Counted from the first letter of the stretch, positions 9,163 to 18,487 are shown. The stretch: 64,000 nt of DNA from Methylocapsa sp. S129 (GCF_009765995.1 NZ_LMUI01000024.1:73882-137881), one strand, 5' to 3'. Numbers and translations: made by a program. The notes: generated from the letters alone by a model not told the origin.

Positions 9163-10826
9163 GCGTTTTCTCCCTGGCGAATCCACTGCTTGAGGATGGC
9201 CGCCGCTTGCCCTTCATCGTAATCCACCAACTGCTCCAGTTGTTTTTGCGGATTCTTGTTTTTGCGCGCGAGAATATTGCGCAGCATGTCGTCGCCTTCG
9301 GCCGGCTCGGGCAGAAGACTTGCCGCGCCGCTCTTGGGGAAATTGTCGACGATGGAGGCGAATTCGCCCATTGCCGGCCGGCCGTCTGGCAGGAATGCGA
9401 TCGGCGCCTCCGCCGCGGGCTTGGGCGTTGCGAGCAGCGCCCTCGTGGCTGGCCGCAAACCCAGCCAGATCAGCAGGACGGCGACCAACAGCACGGTGCC
9501 CGCGCTCACCAGGGAGCCGGACTGGCGCATGAGTTGTTCGGTCAGCGACGGCCCCTCGACGGGCTCCAGTTCGCGGCCGCTGTCGACAAAATCGACCACC
9601 GAAACCTTGATCGTGTCGCCGCGATCCTTGCGCAATCCAGCGGCCGAGGAGACCAATTGTTCGATTTCCTTGACCTGCTTGTCGACCGCCTCGGGCGTCG
9701 CCTTGTCGCCCAGCGAAGCGGTTATTCCCGAACGATTGACCAGAACGGCGACCGACAGTCCCTCGACGACGAAGCCCGAGCTGACGGTCGACACGGTCTT
9801 GGAAGACACTTCGTAATTGGTCAATTCTTCGTTCTTTTTGGTTTCGTCGGTCGATTGTTTGGCGTCGTTGGCAGTCGGCTTGGCCTGCGGCAGATTGCGT
9901 TCGACCCCGGTGGCGGTCGAGGGGGTGGTGTTCTGCGAATTCGAGTTTTCCTTGACGGTGCGCACCGATCGTTCGACCCGCGATTCCGGATCATAGGTCG
10001 TCTCGTTCACCTGTTTTTTATCCGTGTTCAGGCGGGCGGCGACGCTGATCTGGAAATTGCGCAGGCTGAGGTAAGGGGCCAGGGTTTTGCGAACGGAGTC
10101 CTGTATGTCCTGCGAGACGCTTTTTTCGAGCGCGAGCATATTGCCCGGCTCCTGATCGCCCGAATCCGATCCTGACGCCAGAAGCAGGCCGTCGACGTTC
10201 AGAACCGTGACCTCATCGACGGTCATGCCAGGCAAAGCGGCCGAGACAAGATGGCGAATGGCCTGTGCGGTGCTGCGGTCATCGGCCGATTCGGTTCGAA
10301 TGACGACGGAGGCAGACGGGGCCTGGCGCTCGCGCCGGAACGAACCTGCGTCGGCCATGACAATATGCACGCGCGCGGCCTTCACGCCGCGCATCATCTG
10401 GATCGTGCGTGCGAGCTCGCCTTCCATCGCCCGCACCTTGGTGACTTCCTGCATGAAGGACGTGAGGCCCAGGGAGCCGAGCTTGTCGAAAAGTTCGTTG
10501 CCGACGCTGCTGCTGTGGGGAAGCCCTTTTTCCGCCAGCGTCATGCGCGCCATCGCGCTCTGTCCGACAGGCACGACGACCGACGCCCCGTCCGTGCTCA
10601 CGTCGAACGGAATGCCGGCCTCCTTCAGCGCTGAGCCGATGCCCGCGACGTCCTGACGATCGAGGCCGGAATAGAGCGTTTCCATCGTCGGGCGGCTGAG
10701 GTAATAGCCGCCAAAAACTGTCGCGGCGACAATGCTGAAGCCCATCATGCCGAGAACGGCAAGCCGCCTTGCCCCAAGCGCGAGCAGATTATTCCATAAA
10801 CGTTGCGCTTGTTCCCACGCGGCCAT
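9159..10826 (-). CDS. fliF: Flagellar MS-ring protein FliF
   Basis: MS-ring scaffold in the inner membrane, 555 residues. The N-terminal helix (LAVLGMMGFSIVAATVFGGYYL) is followed by the periplasmic ring-building domains with the conserved TLYSGLDRQD, ARVHIVMA and SASVVIRT segments. The low-complexity Ser/Asn/Thr region typical of the beta-collar comes next, then a second membrane helix near residue 445 (GTVLLVAVLLIWLGLR). The FliG-binding tail ends in QLEQLVDYDEGQAAAILKQWIRQGE. It heads the minus-strand operon fliF - fliH-like - motB - motC - fliK - transglycosylase, in which almost every junction overlaps by four bases. Confidence 0.97.
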   Translation of the reverse strand: MAAWEQAQRLWNNLLALGARRLAVLGMMGFSIVAATVFGGYYLSRPTMETLYSGLDRQDVAGIGSALKEAGIPFDVSTDGASVVVPVGQSAMARMTLAEKGLPHSSSVGNELFDKLGSLGLTSFMQEVTKVRAMEGELARTIQMMRGVKAARVHIVMADAGSFRRERQAPSASVVIRTESADDRSTAQAIRHLVSAALPGMTVDEVTVLNVDGLLLASGSDSGDQEPGNMLALEKSVSQDIQDSVRKTLAPYLSLRNFQISVAARLNTDKKQVNETTYDPESRVERSVRTVKENSNSQNTTPSTATGVERNLPQAKPTANDAKQSTDETKKNEELTNYEVSSKTVSTVSSGFVVEGLSVAVLVNRSGITASLGDKATPEAVDKQVKEIEQLVSSAAGLRKDRGDTIKVSVVDFVDSGRELEPVEGPSLTEQLMRQSGSLVSAGTVLLVAVLLIWLGLRPATRALLATPKPAAEAPIAFLPDGRPAMGEFASIVDNFPKSGAASLLPEPAEGDDMLRNILARKNKNPQKQLEQLVDYDEGQAAAILKQWIRQGENA

Positions 10827-11228
10827 TCAGTTCCTCGCGATATTCCCGCTGCTTCGAGCCCACTCTTCACGCGGGAGCTTGCGCGGGGGTTGCCGGACGA
10901 AAAACTTTGCGTTCGGTCCGAGCTATGGCGACCACGTGAGGCGAAGGCGGAAGGAGGCGGGCCTCGCTCGGCGGGGCCTTGAAACCAACTGTTAACGACA
11001 AGCGGATGGGACGCGAATGAGGCGGCGCCATTCACCGTTTCTTAATGCCGGCGATGCACTGTCGCCTTGTCTGACCGACATCGATCGCCCAAGCGGCGCG
11101 ATGCCTCAGAGAAATACACGACGAGTTAGGTTCACAAGATTGAACCTATAGGCATCAGGCCGTTTCGTCGTACCGGTGTGAGTCCGAATGTCGCTAGTAA
11201 TGTCATTCATTTGTCAGGAAGCACACCC
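10827..11228. promoter_or_regulatory. Divergent intergenic region between fliF and flagellin
   Basis: About 400 bases without a convincing gene. It must carry the promoters for the fliF operon (minus) and flagellin (plus). I found no clear sigma-28, sigma-54 or paired CtrA box by eye. The only distinct structure is the inverted repeat at 11127-11148. Confidence 0.5.
11127..11148 (+). promoter_or_regulatory. Perfect 8-bp inverted repeat upstream of flagellin (candidate operator or 5' UTR hairpin)
   Basis: TAGGTTCA, a six-base spacer (CAAGAT), then TGAACCTA, ending 80 bases before the flagellin ATG. It could be a dimeric operator. It could also be a hairpin in the mRNA leader; flagellin leaders in alphaproteobacteria are controlled post-transcriptionally by FlbT in Caulobacter. 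Function is inferred. Confidence 0.45.
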
Positions 11229-12350
11229 ATGTCTTCACTTCTCACGAACGCCTCGGCTCTTACCGCACTTCAGTCGCTCAATATGACGCAGCAGAATCTG
11301 GCGACCACGCAGGCCCAGATTTCCACCGGCCTGAAGGTCGCCAATGCGTCTGATAACGCCGCCTATTGGTCGATCGCTCAGAGCTTGCAATCCAACACCG
11401 GCGTCCTTGGCGCGGTCAATGATTCGATCGCCCAGAGCCAGTCGGTCCTGGGCGCCGCGACAGCGGCGATCAACAATGTCATCACCACCATCCAGAGCAT
11501 CCAGACCGTTCTTGGCGAAGCGGAAAATCCGAGCTCCGACGCCGCCACGATGGCCACGCTCAACACCACCCTGCAGTCGCTCGGCCAGCAGTTGACCGCG
11601 GCGGTCAACAGCGCCTCGTACAGCGGCGTCAACTTGCTCGACGGCAGCCAGACAGGCGCGCTGAGCTTTGTCTCCGGCTATAACGTCAGCGGCACCGGCG
11701 TCGCCAGCTTCGACAACATTTCGCTGACGGCGCAGTCCCTGACCGGCACCGGCGGCGTCGCATCGACCACCGTGCAACCCAATATCACCGACGCCGCCAC
11801 GATCACCGGCATCGCGGCTCTCGTCGCCAATACCTACACCGCCAGCTATGGCGTCGACGCGATCACGACAGCCGCGGATTCCACCACGGTCTCCTCGATG
11901 AGCCTGTCCGGCGTGACGACCACCACCACCTATAGCGGTCTCGACGCCAACGGCAATGCGACGACCGTTTCAGGGGCTGCCTCGCTCAGCGTCAGCGTCA
12001 CGACGACGCCGCCGGCCGGTCTGTTCACTCAGGGCACCACCGACCTGACGAATATCGTCACGAGCACGACGGCGGCGGCTCAGCAGATGACGGACGTCAG
12101 CGCGGCGTTGTCGGCGATCACGAGCTATTCCTCGATCATCGGCTCCGTCTCCAACACCCTGACCAATGCGGCGACCTTCAACTCCGCTTTGTCGGACAAT
12201 TACACGACCGGCATCGGCGCCCTCGTCGACGCCGACATGAACCAGGCCTCGACCCGCCTGCAGGCCCTGCAGACGCAGCAGCAACTCGGCGTCCAGTCGC
12301 TGTCGATCGCCAACCAGAGCAGCCAGCTTATCCTGAAACTGTTCCAGTAA
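11229..12350 (+). CDS. Flagellin
   Basis: Flagellar filament subunit of about 373 residues, exported through the flagellar type III apparatus. The start at 11229 has CAGGAAG seven bases upstream and gives the usual flagellin N-terminus (SSLLTNASALTALQSLN). The D0/D1 core follows: QAQISTGLKVANASDNAAYW and, later, SASYSGVNLLDG. The C-terminal coil ends in LGVQSLSIANQSSQLILKLFQ. The central third is rich in Thr/Ser/Ala and probably surface exposed, with many potential O-glycosylation sites. It is the only flagellin in the window and the only plus-strand gene inside the minus-strand flagellar block. A strong hairpin terminator lies about 55 bases downstream. Confidence 0.95.
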   Translation: MSSLLTNASALTALQSLNMTQQNLATTQAQISTGLKVANASDNAAYWSIAQSLQSNTGVLGAVNDSIAQSQSVLGAATAAINNVITTIQSIQTVLGEAENPSSDAATMATLNTTLQSLGQQLTAAVNSASYSGVNLLDGSQTGALSFVSGYNVSGTGVASFDNISLTAQSLTGTGGVASTTVQPNITDAATITGIAALVANTYTASYGVDAITTAADSTTVSSMSLSGVTTTTTYSGLDANGNATTVSGAASLSVSVTTTPPAGLFTQGTTDLTNIVTSTTAAAQQMTDVSAALSAITSYSSIIGSVSNTLTNAATFNSALSDNYTTGIGALVDADMNQASTRLQALQTQQQLGVQSLSIANQSSQLILKLFQ

Positions 12351-12405
12351 AACGCGCATAGGCAGGCGACGCCGGCATATCGGCTTCGCCGCCTTCGACA
12401 ATATC

Positions 12406-12441
12406 AGGGCCATACTCCTCAGGAAGGGTATGGCCTTTTTT
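12406..12441 (+). terminator. Rho-independent terminator after flagellin
   Basis: Stem GGCCATAC / GTATGGCC (12408-12415 and 12428-12435) with a 12-base loop, followed by a run of six T. It ends the monocistronic flagellin transcript just before the convergent glycosyltransferase gene. Confidence 0.85.
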
Positions 12442-12496
12442 CATTGATCTTGAGTTCGGGGCCAGGCGCGTCACGTGGGACGGTCGCGCCGATTGC

Positions 12497-14830
12497 CTAA
12501 GCCGCCTCGGCGGGGTTTCTCTCGCCCATCCCTTGCGCTTCGAAGGACGCGGCAGGCTCTCCGGCGCGCCAGCGATTCCACATTTGCCTGAAAGCCGTTT
12601 CGAGCGTGGGCGTGAAGCGGGCGCCGTCGCACAGCGGCGACGCCGTCATGCGGCGTCGTAACGAATGCCGCAGCGCCATCAGTCGGTCAGAATCGGCGGC
12701 GAGCGCCGTCGCGCAGCTCACATATTCGGTCGGCGAATGCGCGACGCAATCGCTCAAACCGAGAAGATTGAGAAATCCGATGGTCTGGCGCGAAGCCGGT
12801 CGATCGCCCGGCAATGTCGCGACCGGCGCCCCCATCCACAACGCCTCGCAGCTCGTGAGGCCTCCGCCGAAGGGGAAGGGATCGAGGGCGATGTCGATAT
12901 CGCCGTATTGCGCCAGCATTTCCCGGTGGGGCGAAAAGCCGCGAAGCTCCAGCCGCTCCTCGACGACGCCGGCGGCGCGGAAAGCATCGCCAAAGCGGCG
13001 GCGGACGCCTTCATTGTCGAAGGATTTCCATTTGAGCAACAACCGGGATCCCGGCGTGGCCTGTAGCACCGCGGCCCAGAGGCTGATGACGCCGGCGCCG
13101 ATCTTGGCGACATTGTTGAAGCTGCCGAATGTGACGTAGCCCCGCTTCAGCGAGGGCGGATCGACCGGGTCTGGCGCATATTCGGGCGGCGCATAACAGA
13201 AACGGCCGTAAGGCAGCCGCACGACCGCTTCGGTGAACCAACGCTCTTCGCCGGCTGGCACGGTCGCTTCGTCCATCACCAGATAGTCGATCGACCGAAG
13301 GCCGGTCGTGCCAAAATAGCCGAGCCAGGACGCCTGTACGGGCGCCGGCCGACGCGTGAACAGCAGCAGTCGACTCTTGGCGGTATGGCCGGAGAGATCG
13401 ACCAATATGTCAATGCGATCTCGCTTGATCATCGCCTCGGCGTCGGCGTCCGACACGCCGACGATGCTGCGCCAGTGATCGGCGGCTTTCTTCAAACGCT
13501 CGGTGACATGATCGACGTTTGTGCTGTTGGCGTAGCAGAATATCTCGAACGCCGCGCGATCATGCGCCTCGAGCACTCGAGCCAGAAGGAAACCGACGGG
13601 ATGCTGTTGAAAGTCGCCGGAGACATAGCCGATGCGCAACCGCCGTCCGAGCGAACGGTCGTTTGAAAAAACCTCGCCCTCGGCCTTGCGGTCGAATTGG
13701 TCGCCGAAGCGGCGCGCGGCGGCAAGCAGCTCCGCGTTCGAAATCCCATCCGCGTAATGCTGGGTCAACAGCAGATTGCCGTGCGCCCCGGCGAAGTCGG
13801 GCTTCAATGCGATGACCCGTTCGTAGGATTCAAGCGCCGCGTCCAGCCTGCCTTGATGTTTCAGGACGTTGGCGAGATTGTTGTGCGCCTCGGCGAGGTT
13901 TGGTTCTCGCGCCAGTACGAACCGATAGGATTCTATCGCCTCGCCGAACTTGCATTGATCTCCAAGCGCGGTTGCGAGGTTATGATGCGCATCGAGGTTG
14001 TTCGGCTCGATCGCCAAGGCTTGGCGATAGGAAACCACCGCCCCGTCAGGGTCTTCGCGTTCCCTGAACAGGTTTCCTAAATTGATGCGCGCGTCGACAT
14101 AGTCCGGATTGATCGCCAAAGCCTTGCGATAGGAGGCCGCGGCCTCGTCGAGCTTGCCCCAGTCCTTAAGAGTCACGCCCAGATTGTTGTGAGCGTCGGC
14201 CGCGTTTGGATTCAACGCGAGCGCTTTCGCGTAAGAGGCCGCCGCCTCACTCAACTTGCCCTGTTTGAGAAGCGCATTGCCGAGGTTTTTGTGGGCGTCG
14301 ACAAATCTTGGATTGATCGCCAGCGCCCGACGGTACGATTCTATCGCATCATCCGGTCTGCCCTGGTCGCCGAGCGCATTGCCCAGATTGCTATAAGCGT
14401 CGGCGAAATCCGCCCGCAGCGCGATCGCCCGCCGGTAAGACGCGATCGCTTCGTCGAGCTTGCCAAGGCCCTTGAGCGCATTGCCAAGATTGCTGTGCAT
14501 CGTCGGCTCGTCGCCCTTTAGCGCGATCGCGTTGGCGATGAAAGCCGCCGCGATGTCGCAACGTCCGACCTGAAATGCAAGAACGCCGAGACAATGGTGG
14601 GCGTCGGAGTGATTGGGTTCTATCTCAAGAATTTGGCGACAAATACGCTCGGCTTCCGCGAGCCTGCCCGATCGCTGATGCGCGACGGCCGCGCCGAACA
14701 GCGCCGACACTTTTTCGTGTGAGGGGTTGGCGCCTCCAGTGGCCAGTCCAACAGGTCCGGGGCCCTGTTTCGCGGCGGCGCGCCGCTGTTGCCGATTCAT
14801 GCGAGACCCATTGACAGAGTTCACGCTCAT
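12497..14830 (-). CDS. TPR and SPINDLY/OGT-type (GT41) protein glycosyltransferase, candidate flagellin glycosyltransferase
   Basis: A cytoplasmic enzyme of about 777 residues. From about residue 40 to 370 there are roughly ten tandem TPR units with the repeating pattern (A/N)LG(N/V)xLxxxGxLDEAxxSYRRA. The GT41 catalytic half follows from about residue 390 (LRIGYVSGDFQQHPVGFLL, QASWLGYFGTTGLRSIDYL, FGSFNNVAKI, DPFPFGGGLTSCEALWMGAPV). GT41 enzymes add sugars to Ser/Thr of proteins. In Caulobacter the TPR/GT41-type protein FlmG glycosylates flagellin. Here the gene sits 146 bases from flagellin and 13 bases after fliP, so flagellin is the obvious candidate substrate (inference). A second start at 14800 (NRQQRRAAAKQG) is also possible. 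Confidence 0.92.
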   Translation of the reverse strand: MSVNSVNGSRMNRQQRRAAAKQGPGPVGLATGGANPSHEKVSALFGAAVAHQRSGRLAEAERICRQILEIEPNHSDAHHCLGVLAFQVGRCDIAAAFIANAIALKGDEPTMHSNLGNALKGLGKLDEAIASYRRAIALRADFADAYSNLGNALGDQGRPDDAIESYRRALAINPRFVDAHKNLGNALLKQGKLSEAAASYAKALALNPNAADAHNNLGVTLKDWGKLDEAAASYRKALAINPDYVDARINLGNLFREREDPDGAVVSYRQALAIEPNNLDAHHNLATALGDQCKFGEAIESYRFVLAREPNLAEAHNNLANVLKHQGRLDAALESYERVIALKPDFAGAHGNLLLTQHYADGISNAELLAAARRFGDQFDRKAEGEVFSNDRSLGRRLRIGYVSGDFQQHPVGFLLARVLEAHDRAAFEIFCYANSTNVDHVTERLKKAADHWRSIVGVSDADAEAMIKRDRIDILVDLSGHTAKSRLLLFTRRPAPVQASWLGYFGTTGLRSIDYLVMDEATVPAGEERWFTEAVVRLPYGRFCYAPPEYAPDPVDPPSLKRGYVTFGSFNNVAKIGAGVISLWAAVLQATPGSRLLLKWKSFDNEGVRRRFGDAFRAAGVVEERLELRGFSPHREMLAQYGDIDIALDPFPFGGGLTSCEALWMGAPVATLPGDRPASRQTIGFLNLLGLSDCVAHSPTEYVSCATALAADSDRLMALRHSLRRRMTASPLCDGARFTPTLETAFRQMWNRWRAGEPAASFEAQGMGERNPAEAA

Positions 14831-14843
14831 TGCCCGCGGTCTT

Positions 14844-15578
14844 TCAATTCACGGACCGCACAAGACTGCCGATCAGCAGGTTCCAGCCGTCGATCAGCAC
14901 GAAAAACAGGATCTTGATCGGCAGGGAGATGACGGACGGCGGCAGCATCATCATGCCCATCGACATGGTCAGCGTCGCCACGATCATGTCGATGACCAGA
15001 AACGGCAGAACGACGAGAAAGCCGATCTCGAAGCCGCGCCGCAATTCGGAGATCATAAACGCCGGAATGAGCAGGCGCAGGTCGATCGTCGCGCGATCCT
15101 TGATCTGGAAACTGCCCTTCGACAGGTCTTCGAACAGGTTCAGATCCTTGTCGCGAACCTGCGCGAGCATGAACTGGCGAAAGGGCTCCGTCACCTTGCC
15201 GTAGGCCTCCTGTTCCGTGATGGAATTGTCCATCATCGGCTTCAGGCCCGTCTCCCACGCGCGGTCGAACGTGGGCGCCATGACGTAAAAGGTCATGAAC
15301 AGCGACAGGCTGATCATCACCAGATTGGGCGGGGAGCTTTGCAGTCCCAGTCCCGACCGCAGGAAGGAAAGGGCGACCACGAAGCGCGTAAAGCTTGTCA
15401 CCATGATGAGCAAGCCCGGCGCGACGGACAGGATGGTCAATATCGCGACCAGTTGGATGATGCGGCCGGTTGCCGAACCGCCGCCGCCGGGAATCAGCGA
15501 GCCGAGATCGATCGTCTGGGCGCTCGCGCTCGCGCATGTCAGAGCAAGCAGGAGAACCGCGACGAGAAGGCGCTTCAC
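14844..15578 (-). CDS. fliP: Flagellar export gate protein FliP
   Basis: Core membrane component of the flagellar type III export gate, 244 residues. A cleavable signal peptide (LLVAVLLLALTCASASA) precedes the conserved body: SVAPGLLIMVTSFTRFVVALSFLR, then MAPTFDRAWE and PAFMISELRRGFEIGFLVVLPF. The C-terminal helices end in ILFFVLIDGWNLLIGSLV. The ATG overlaps the fliL stop by four bases. fliQ and fliR, the usual partners in the gate, are not in the window. It is the last classical flagellar gene of the motA-to-fliP block. Confidence 0.96.
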   Translation of the reverse strand: MKRLLVAVLLLALTCASASAQTIDLGSLIPGGGGSATGRIIQLVAILTILSVAPGLLIMVTSFTRFVVALSFLRSGLGLQSSPPNLVMISLSLFMTFYVMAPTFDRAWETGLKPMMDNSITEQEAYGKVTEPFRQFMLAQVRDKDLNLFEDLSKGSFQIKDRATIDLRLLIPAFMISELRRGFEIGFLVVLPFLVIDMIVATLTMSMGMMMLPPSVISLPIKILFFVLIDGWNLLIGSLVRSVN

Positions 15579-16024
15579 TGGAGCACCAGGGTTCGGATGA
15601 CGAGTTCCTTGACGCTGCCGTTCGAGCGGATCGCGACGCGCTCGTTGAGATCCTGACGCAGGTTTTGCAGGCCGGCGATTCCCTGGATTTGCGTCAATGT
15701 GGTCGTGCGCAGGAAAGCGAGGATGTCGCCGGCGATCTCCGCGCCCAGAGCTTCGGGATGCGGCACGGCCTTCTCGTCAAGCAACAACGAGGCTTCGAGC
15801 CTGATCCACGTATCTTGCGGCATGCTCAGATTGGTGACGATCGGAGGAAGGTCGAACAGGACTGAATTCGGCTGAAGGCTCGCAGCGGCCGCCGGCTTGT
15901 CTTCGGCGCGCGTCTCTTTTTCAGAACGTTCCGATCCCGGCGCGACGACCCGAAGGCCATAGAAGCCGCCCGACGCCCCCGCCAGCGTCGTGACGATCAG
16001 TATGGCGATGATGAGCTGCTTCAT
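15575..16024 (-). CDS. fliL: Flagellar basal body-associated protein FliL
   Basis: Single-pass inner-membrane protein that surrounds the stators and supports motor torque, 149 residues. One N-terminal helix (LIIAILIVTTLAGASGGFYGL) is followed by a short charged linker and the periplasmic stomatin-like domain (FDLPPIVTNLS, TWIRLEASLLLDE, LRTTTLTQIQGIAGLQNLRQDLNER). The C-terminus ends in VKELVIRTLVLQ, the usual FliL ending. It lies 75 bases after flgH and overlaps fliP by four bases. Confidence 0.92.
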   Translation of the reverse strand: MKQLIIAILIVTTLAGASGGFYGLRVVAPGSERSEKETRAEDKPAAAASLQPNSVLFDLPPIVTNLSMPQDTWIRLEASLLLDEKAVPHPEALGAEIAGDILAFLRTTTLTQIQGIAGLQNLRQDLNERVAIRSNGSVKELVIRTLVLQ

Positions 16025-16099
16025 AGCCGCGCCCGTTCAGCAAGGCGGCGAGAGAAACGAAACATGGGCGTGGTGACTGTCATGTCGATCCGGCGCGGG

Positions 16100-16792
16100 T
16101 CAGAATGGTCTCAGGCGATCGTAGACTTGCTGACCCCAGGCCGGCTGCTGCACCTCGTCGAGCCGTCCGCGGCCGCCGTAGGAAATGCGCGCTTCGGCGA
16201 TCTTGTCGTAGGGAATCGCATTGTTCTGGTTGATGTCGCCGGGCCACGCAATGCCGCCGACCGTCAGAAGGCGCAGTTCGTAGTTCACTCGGACTTCCTG
16301 CGACCCGCTCAGGAGGAGATTGCCATTGGGGAGCACCGCGGTGACGACCGTTGCGACGGAAACCTGGATTTGCTCCGACCGGGCGATGTTGCCCTGACCT
16401 TGAAAGGTGGAGGTGGAGCTGAGATCGTTTTTCGACGAGCCCGTATACAACAGGCTCCAATCGGCTTGAGCCGTGGCCGTGGCCGCTGTGGATCGCCCTG
16501 TCGTATTGCCCAAAGTCGCCTGGTCGTTGATCGCGATATTGACGGTCACGATGTCCCCGACCTTCGAGGCGCGCCGCTGCCTGTAGATCGTGGCGCCGCT
16601 CTCGACGAACAGGGACTGGGCGGAATGGGCGGCAGGCGGCGTAAAGGCCGCGATCGCGGGATCCGCATTGGTCGCCAGCCCGCTGCCGATCGGCGTCATA
16701 CTGGGTTCGCGTCCGATATCGGCGGCGCATCCGGCAAGCCCGATCGAAAGGAGACCGGCGACGGCGAAAATCCCTGCATGGCTTTTCATCAT
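16100..16792 (-). CDS. flgH: Flagellar L-ring protein FlgH
   Basis: Outer-membrane lipoprotein that forms the L-ring bushing of the basal body, about 230 residues. The ATG at 16792 overlaps the motE stop by four bases and opens a lipoprotein signal with lipobox LAGC. The conserved FlgH features follow: SLFVESGATIYRQRRASKVGDIVTV, then the ring-forming beta domain and GGIAWPGDINQNNAIPYDKIAEARISYGGRG near the C-terminus. It ends in WGQQVYDRLRPF. It pairs with flgI (P-ring) two genes upstream. Confidence 0.96.
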   Translation of the reverse strand: MMKSHAGIFAVAGLLSIGLAGCAADIGREPSMTPIGSGLATNADPAIAAFTPPAAHSAQSLFVESGATIYRQRRASKVGDIVTVNIAINDQATLGNTTGRSTAATATAQADWSLLYTGSSKNDLSSTSTFQGQGNIARSEQIQVSVATVVTAVLPNGNLLLSGSQEVRVNYELRLLTVGGIAWPGDINQNNAIPYDKIAEARISYGGRGRLDEVQQPAWGQQVYDRLRPF

Positions 16793-17313
16793 GACTTCTT
16801 TCGGTCGGCCATCGCGCCGGATATCAAATCGGTCAGCTTGGCGGCCTTGCCGGCCTCCATCTCGTTGAGGATCGCGCTGGAAACCCTCGGATTGAGCTTG
16901 CTGAGAAGAGCGGCGGCGGTGTCGTCCTCCATGACGCCCATCTGCGCGGCGGCGGCCTCCGGCTGCATCTTGGCGTAGATGGCGACGACGCCGTCCTGCG
17001 CCTTTTTCATCAGCGCCTCGCGTTTGTCGATCCATTCCTTGGATTCGGTTTCTTTTGCTTCGAGATCGGCGATTCTCTGCTTGAGCTGCGCCTCCAGATC
17101 GTCCATCCGCTTCATCTGCCAGGCGATGCGCGCGTCGGCGGCGAAACTGGCGATATTGGAGCAATATTGCTGCACGCCGTCGCCGGCGTCGGTCTCCGCC
17201 CTTTTGGCCTCGGCCTCGGGCTTTCGGGGATCTTGCGGCAGCGAAGGCGTGGGAAACATTGCGATCGCCATCGCAGTCAGAATCCCGAGGGTGAATGGCT
17301 TGGGCTTCAACAT
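16789..17313 (-). CDS. motE: MotE family flagellar chaperone-like protein
   Basis: Periplasmic protein of 174 residues. MotE in Sinorhizobium is the chaperone for MotC. A signal peptide (TLGILTAMAIAMFPTPSLPQ) is followed by a charged coiled coil (MDDLEAQLKQRIADLEAKETESKEW), then an MgtE-N-like helical domain (GVVAIYAKMQPEAAAAQMGVM, LLSKLNPRVSSAILNEME). The position between flgI and flgH is the same as in Sinorhizobium. The 3' end overlaps flgH by four bases. Confidence 0.88.
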   Translation of the reverse strand: MLKPKPFTLGILTAMAIAMFPTPSLPQDPRKPEAEAKRAETDAGDGVQQYCSNIASFAADARIAWQMKRMDDLEAQLKQRIADLEAKETESKEWIDKREALMKKAQDGVVAIYAKMQPEAAAAQMGVMEDDTAAALLSKLNPRVSSAILNEMEAGKAAKLTDLISGAMADRKKS

Positions 17314-17392
17314 GGTTGGGTCTGCACGCCGGGCTGCTGGGAGTCGATGGCGTCAGAGTGCCGCGTACAGCTTGCGCCGGGCTGACGGAGCC

Positions 17393-18487
17393 TTACTGGA
17401 CCACCAGGTCCGCCTGTAGCGCGCCGGCTGTTTTGATCGCCTGCAGAATAGCGATAATCCCCGGGGGCTTGAGCCCGATCCGGTTGAGGCCGGCGACCAG
17501 GGAGCGCAAACTGGTGCCCCCGATAATGGCGACCTGGCCGCCTTGTTCGGTGGCTTCAATCTGCGTGCGCGGCGTCACCACCGTCTTGCCATCGGAAAAG
17601 GGCGCAGGTTGAGAGACCGTGGGCGTCTCCGTGATTCGAACCGACAGCGTCCCATGCGTCACGGCGACGGTGGATATTTGCACATCCTGCCCGATGACGA
17701 TCGTGCCCGTGCGCGCGTCAAGAACGACGCGGGCCGCCATGTCCGGTTCGATCATGAGATCGCCGATTTCCGCCATGAAGCGCGCGACGCCGATTTGCGG
17801 GGGGCGGAACAGCGTGATCGTCCGGAAATCCTGGTCGTAGGCGACCTGCTTGTGGAAGCGCTCGCGCGCATAATCATTGATCGCGTCGGCGATCCGCACC
17901 GCCGTCTTGTAATCGGGATTCCGCAGTTCCAGGGTCAGCACGCCGCCATCCTTGATGGGCGGCAGGCTTTTCTCAACCAGCGCGCCATTGGATATGCGCC
18001 CGGCGGTAGGCACGCCCTGAGACAGGGTTTCCGCTTGTCCGGCGACGTCGAATCCTGTCACGGAAACCGCGCCCTGCGCGACGGCGTAGGTCTGTCCGTC
18101 GGCGCCCGACAGGGTAGTCAGAATCAGCGTTCCTCCCATCAGGGAAGTCGCATCGCCAAGCGAAGAAACCGTCACGTCGATGCGTGAGCCGACGCCCGCG
18201 GCCGGCGGCAGGTCGGCGGTGACGATGACGGCCGCGACGTTGCGGCTGCCCAGCGTCGTGTTGCGCACCTCGATGCCCATCCGGTCGAGCATGGATTGCA
18301 TGGCCTGCTGCGTAAACGGCGAATTGCGCAACGTATCGCCTGAGCCCTGCATGCCCACGACCAGACCGTAGCCGAGCAATTGGTTGTCGCGCACGCCCTG
18401 CAACGACGAGATGTCCTTGATGCGCACCGCGGCGGAAGCCTGGACGCTGAGAAGGCAGGCGATCGCGACCAGAAACAGGCGTCTCAT
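17393..18487 (-). CDS. flgI: Flagellar P-ring protein FlgI
   Basis: Periplasmic P-ring subunit, 364 residues. A signal peptide (FLVAIACLLSVQASAA) leads into the highly conserved start of mature FlgI: VRIKDISSLQGVRDNQLLGYGLVVG, then GSGDTLRNSPFTQQAMQSMLDRMG. Further conserved blocks are VAAVIVTADLPP, GSRIDVTVSSLGDATSL and GTIVIGQDV. The C-terminal GLNRIGLKPPGIIAILQAIKTAGAL is also typical. Its ATG shares one base with the flgA stop (TAATG), so the two are coupled. Confidence 0.97.
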   Translation of the reverse strand: MRRLFLVAIACLLSVQASAAVRIKDISSLQGVRDNQLLGYGLVVGMQGSGDTLRNSPFTQQAMQSMLDRMGIEVRNTTLGSRNVAAVIVTADLPPAAGVGSRIDVTVSSLGDATSLMGGTLILTTLSGADGQTYAVAQGAVSVTGFDVAGQAETLSQGVPTAGRISNGALVEKSLPPIKDGGVLTLELRNPDYKTAVRIADAINDYARERFHKQVAYDQDFRTITLFRPPQIGVARFMAEIGDLMIEPDMAARVVLDARTGTIVIGQDVQISTVAVTHGTLSVRITETPTVSQPAPFSDGKTVVTPRTQIEATEQGGQVAIIGGTSLRSLVAGLNRIGLKPPGIIAILQAIKTAGALQADLVVQ

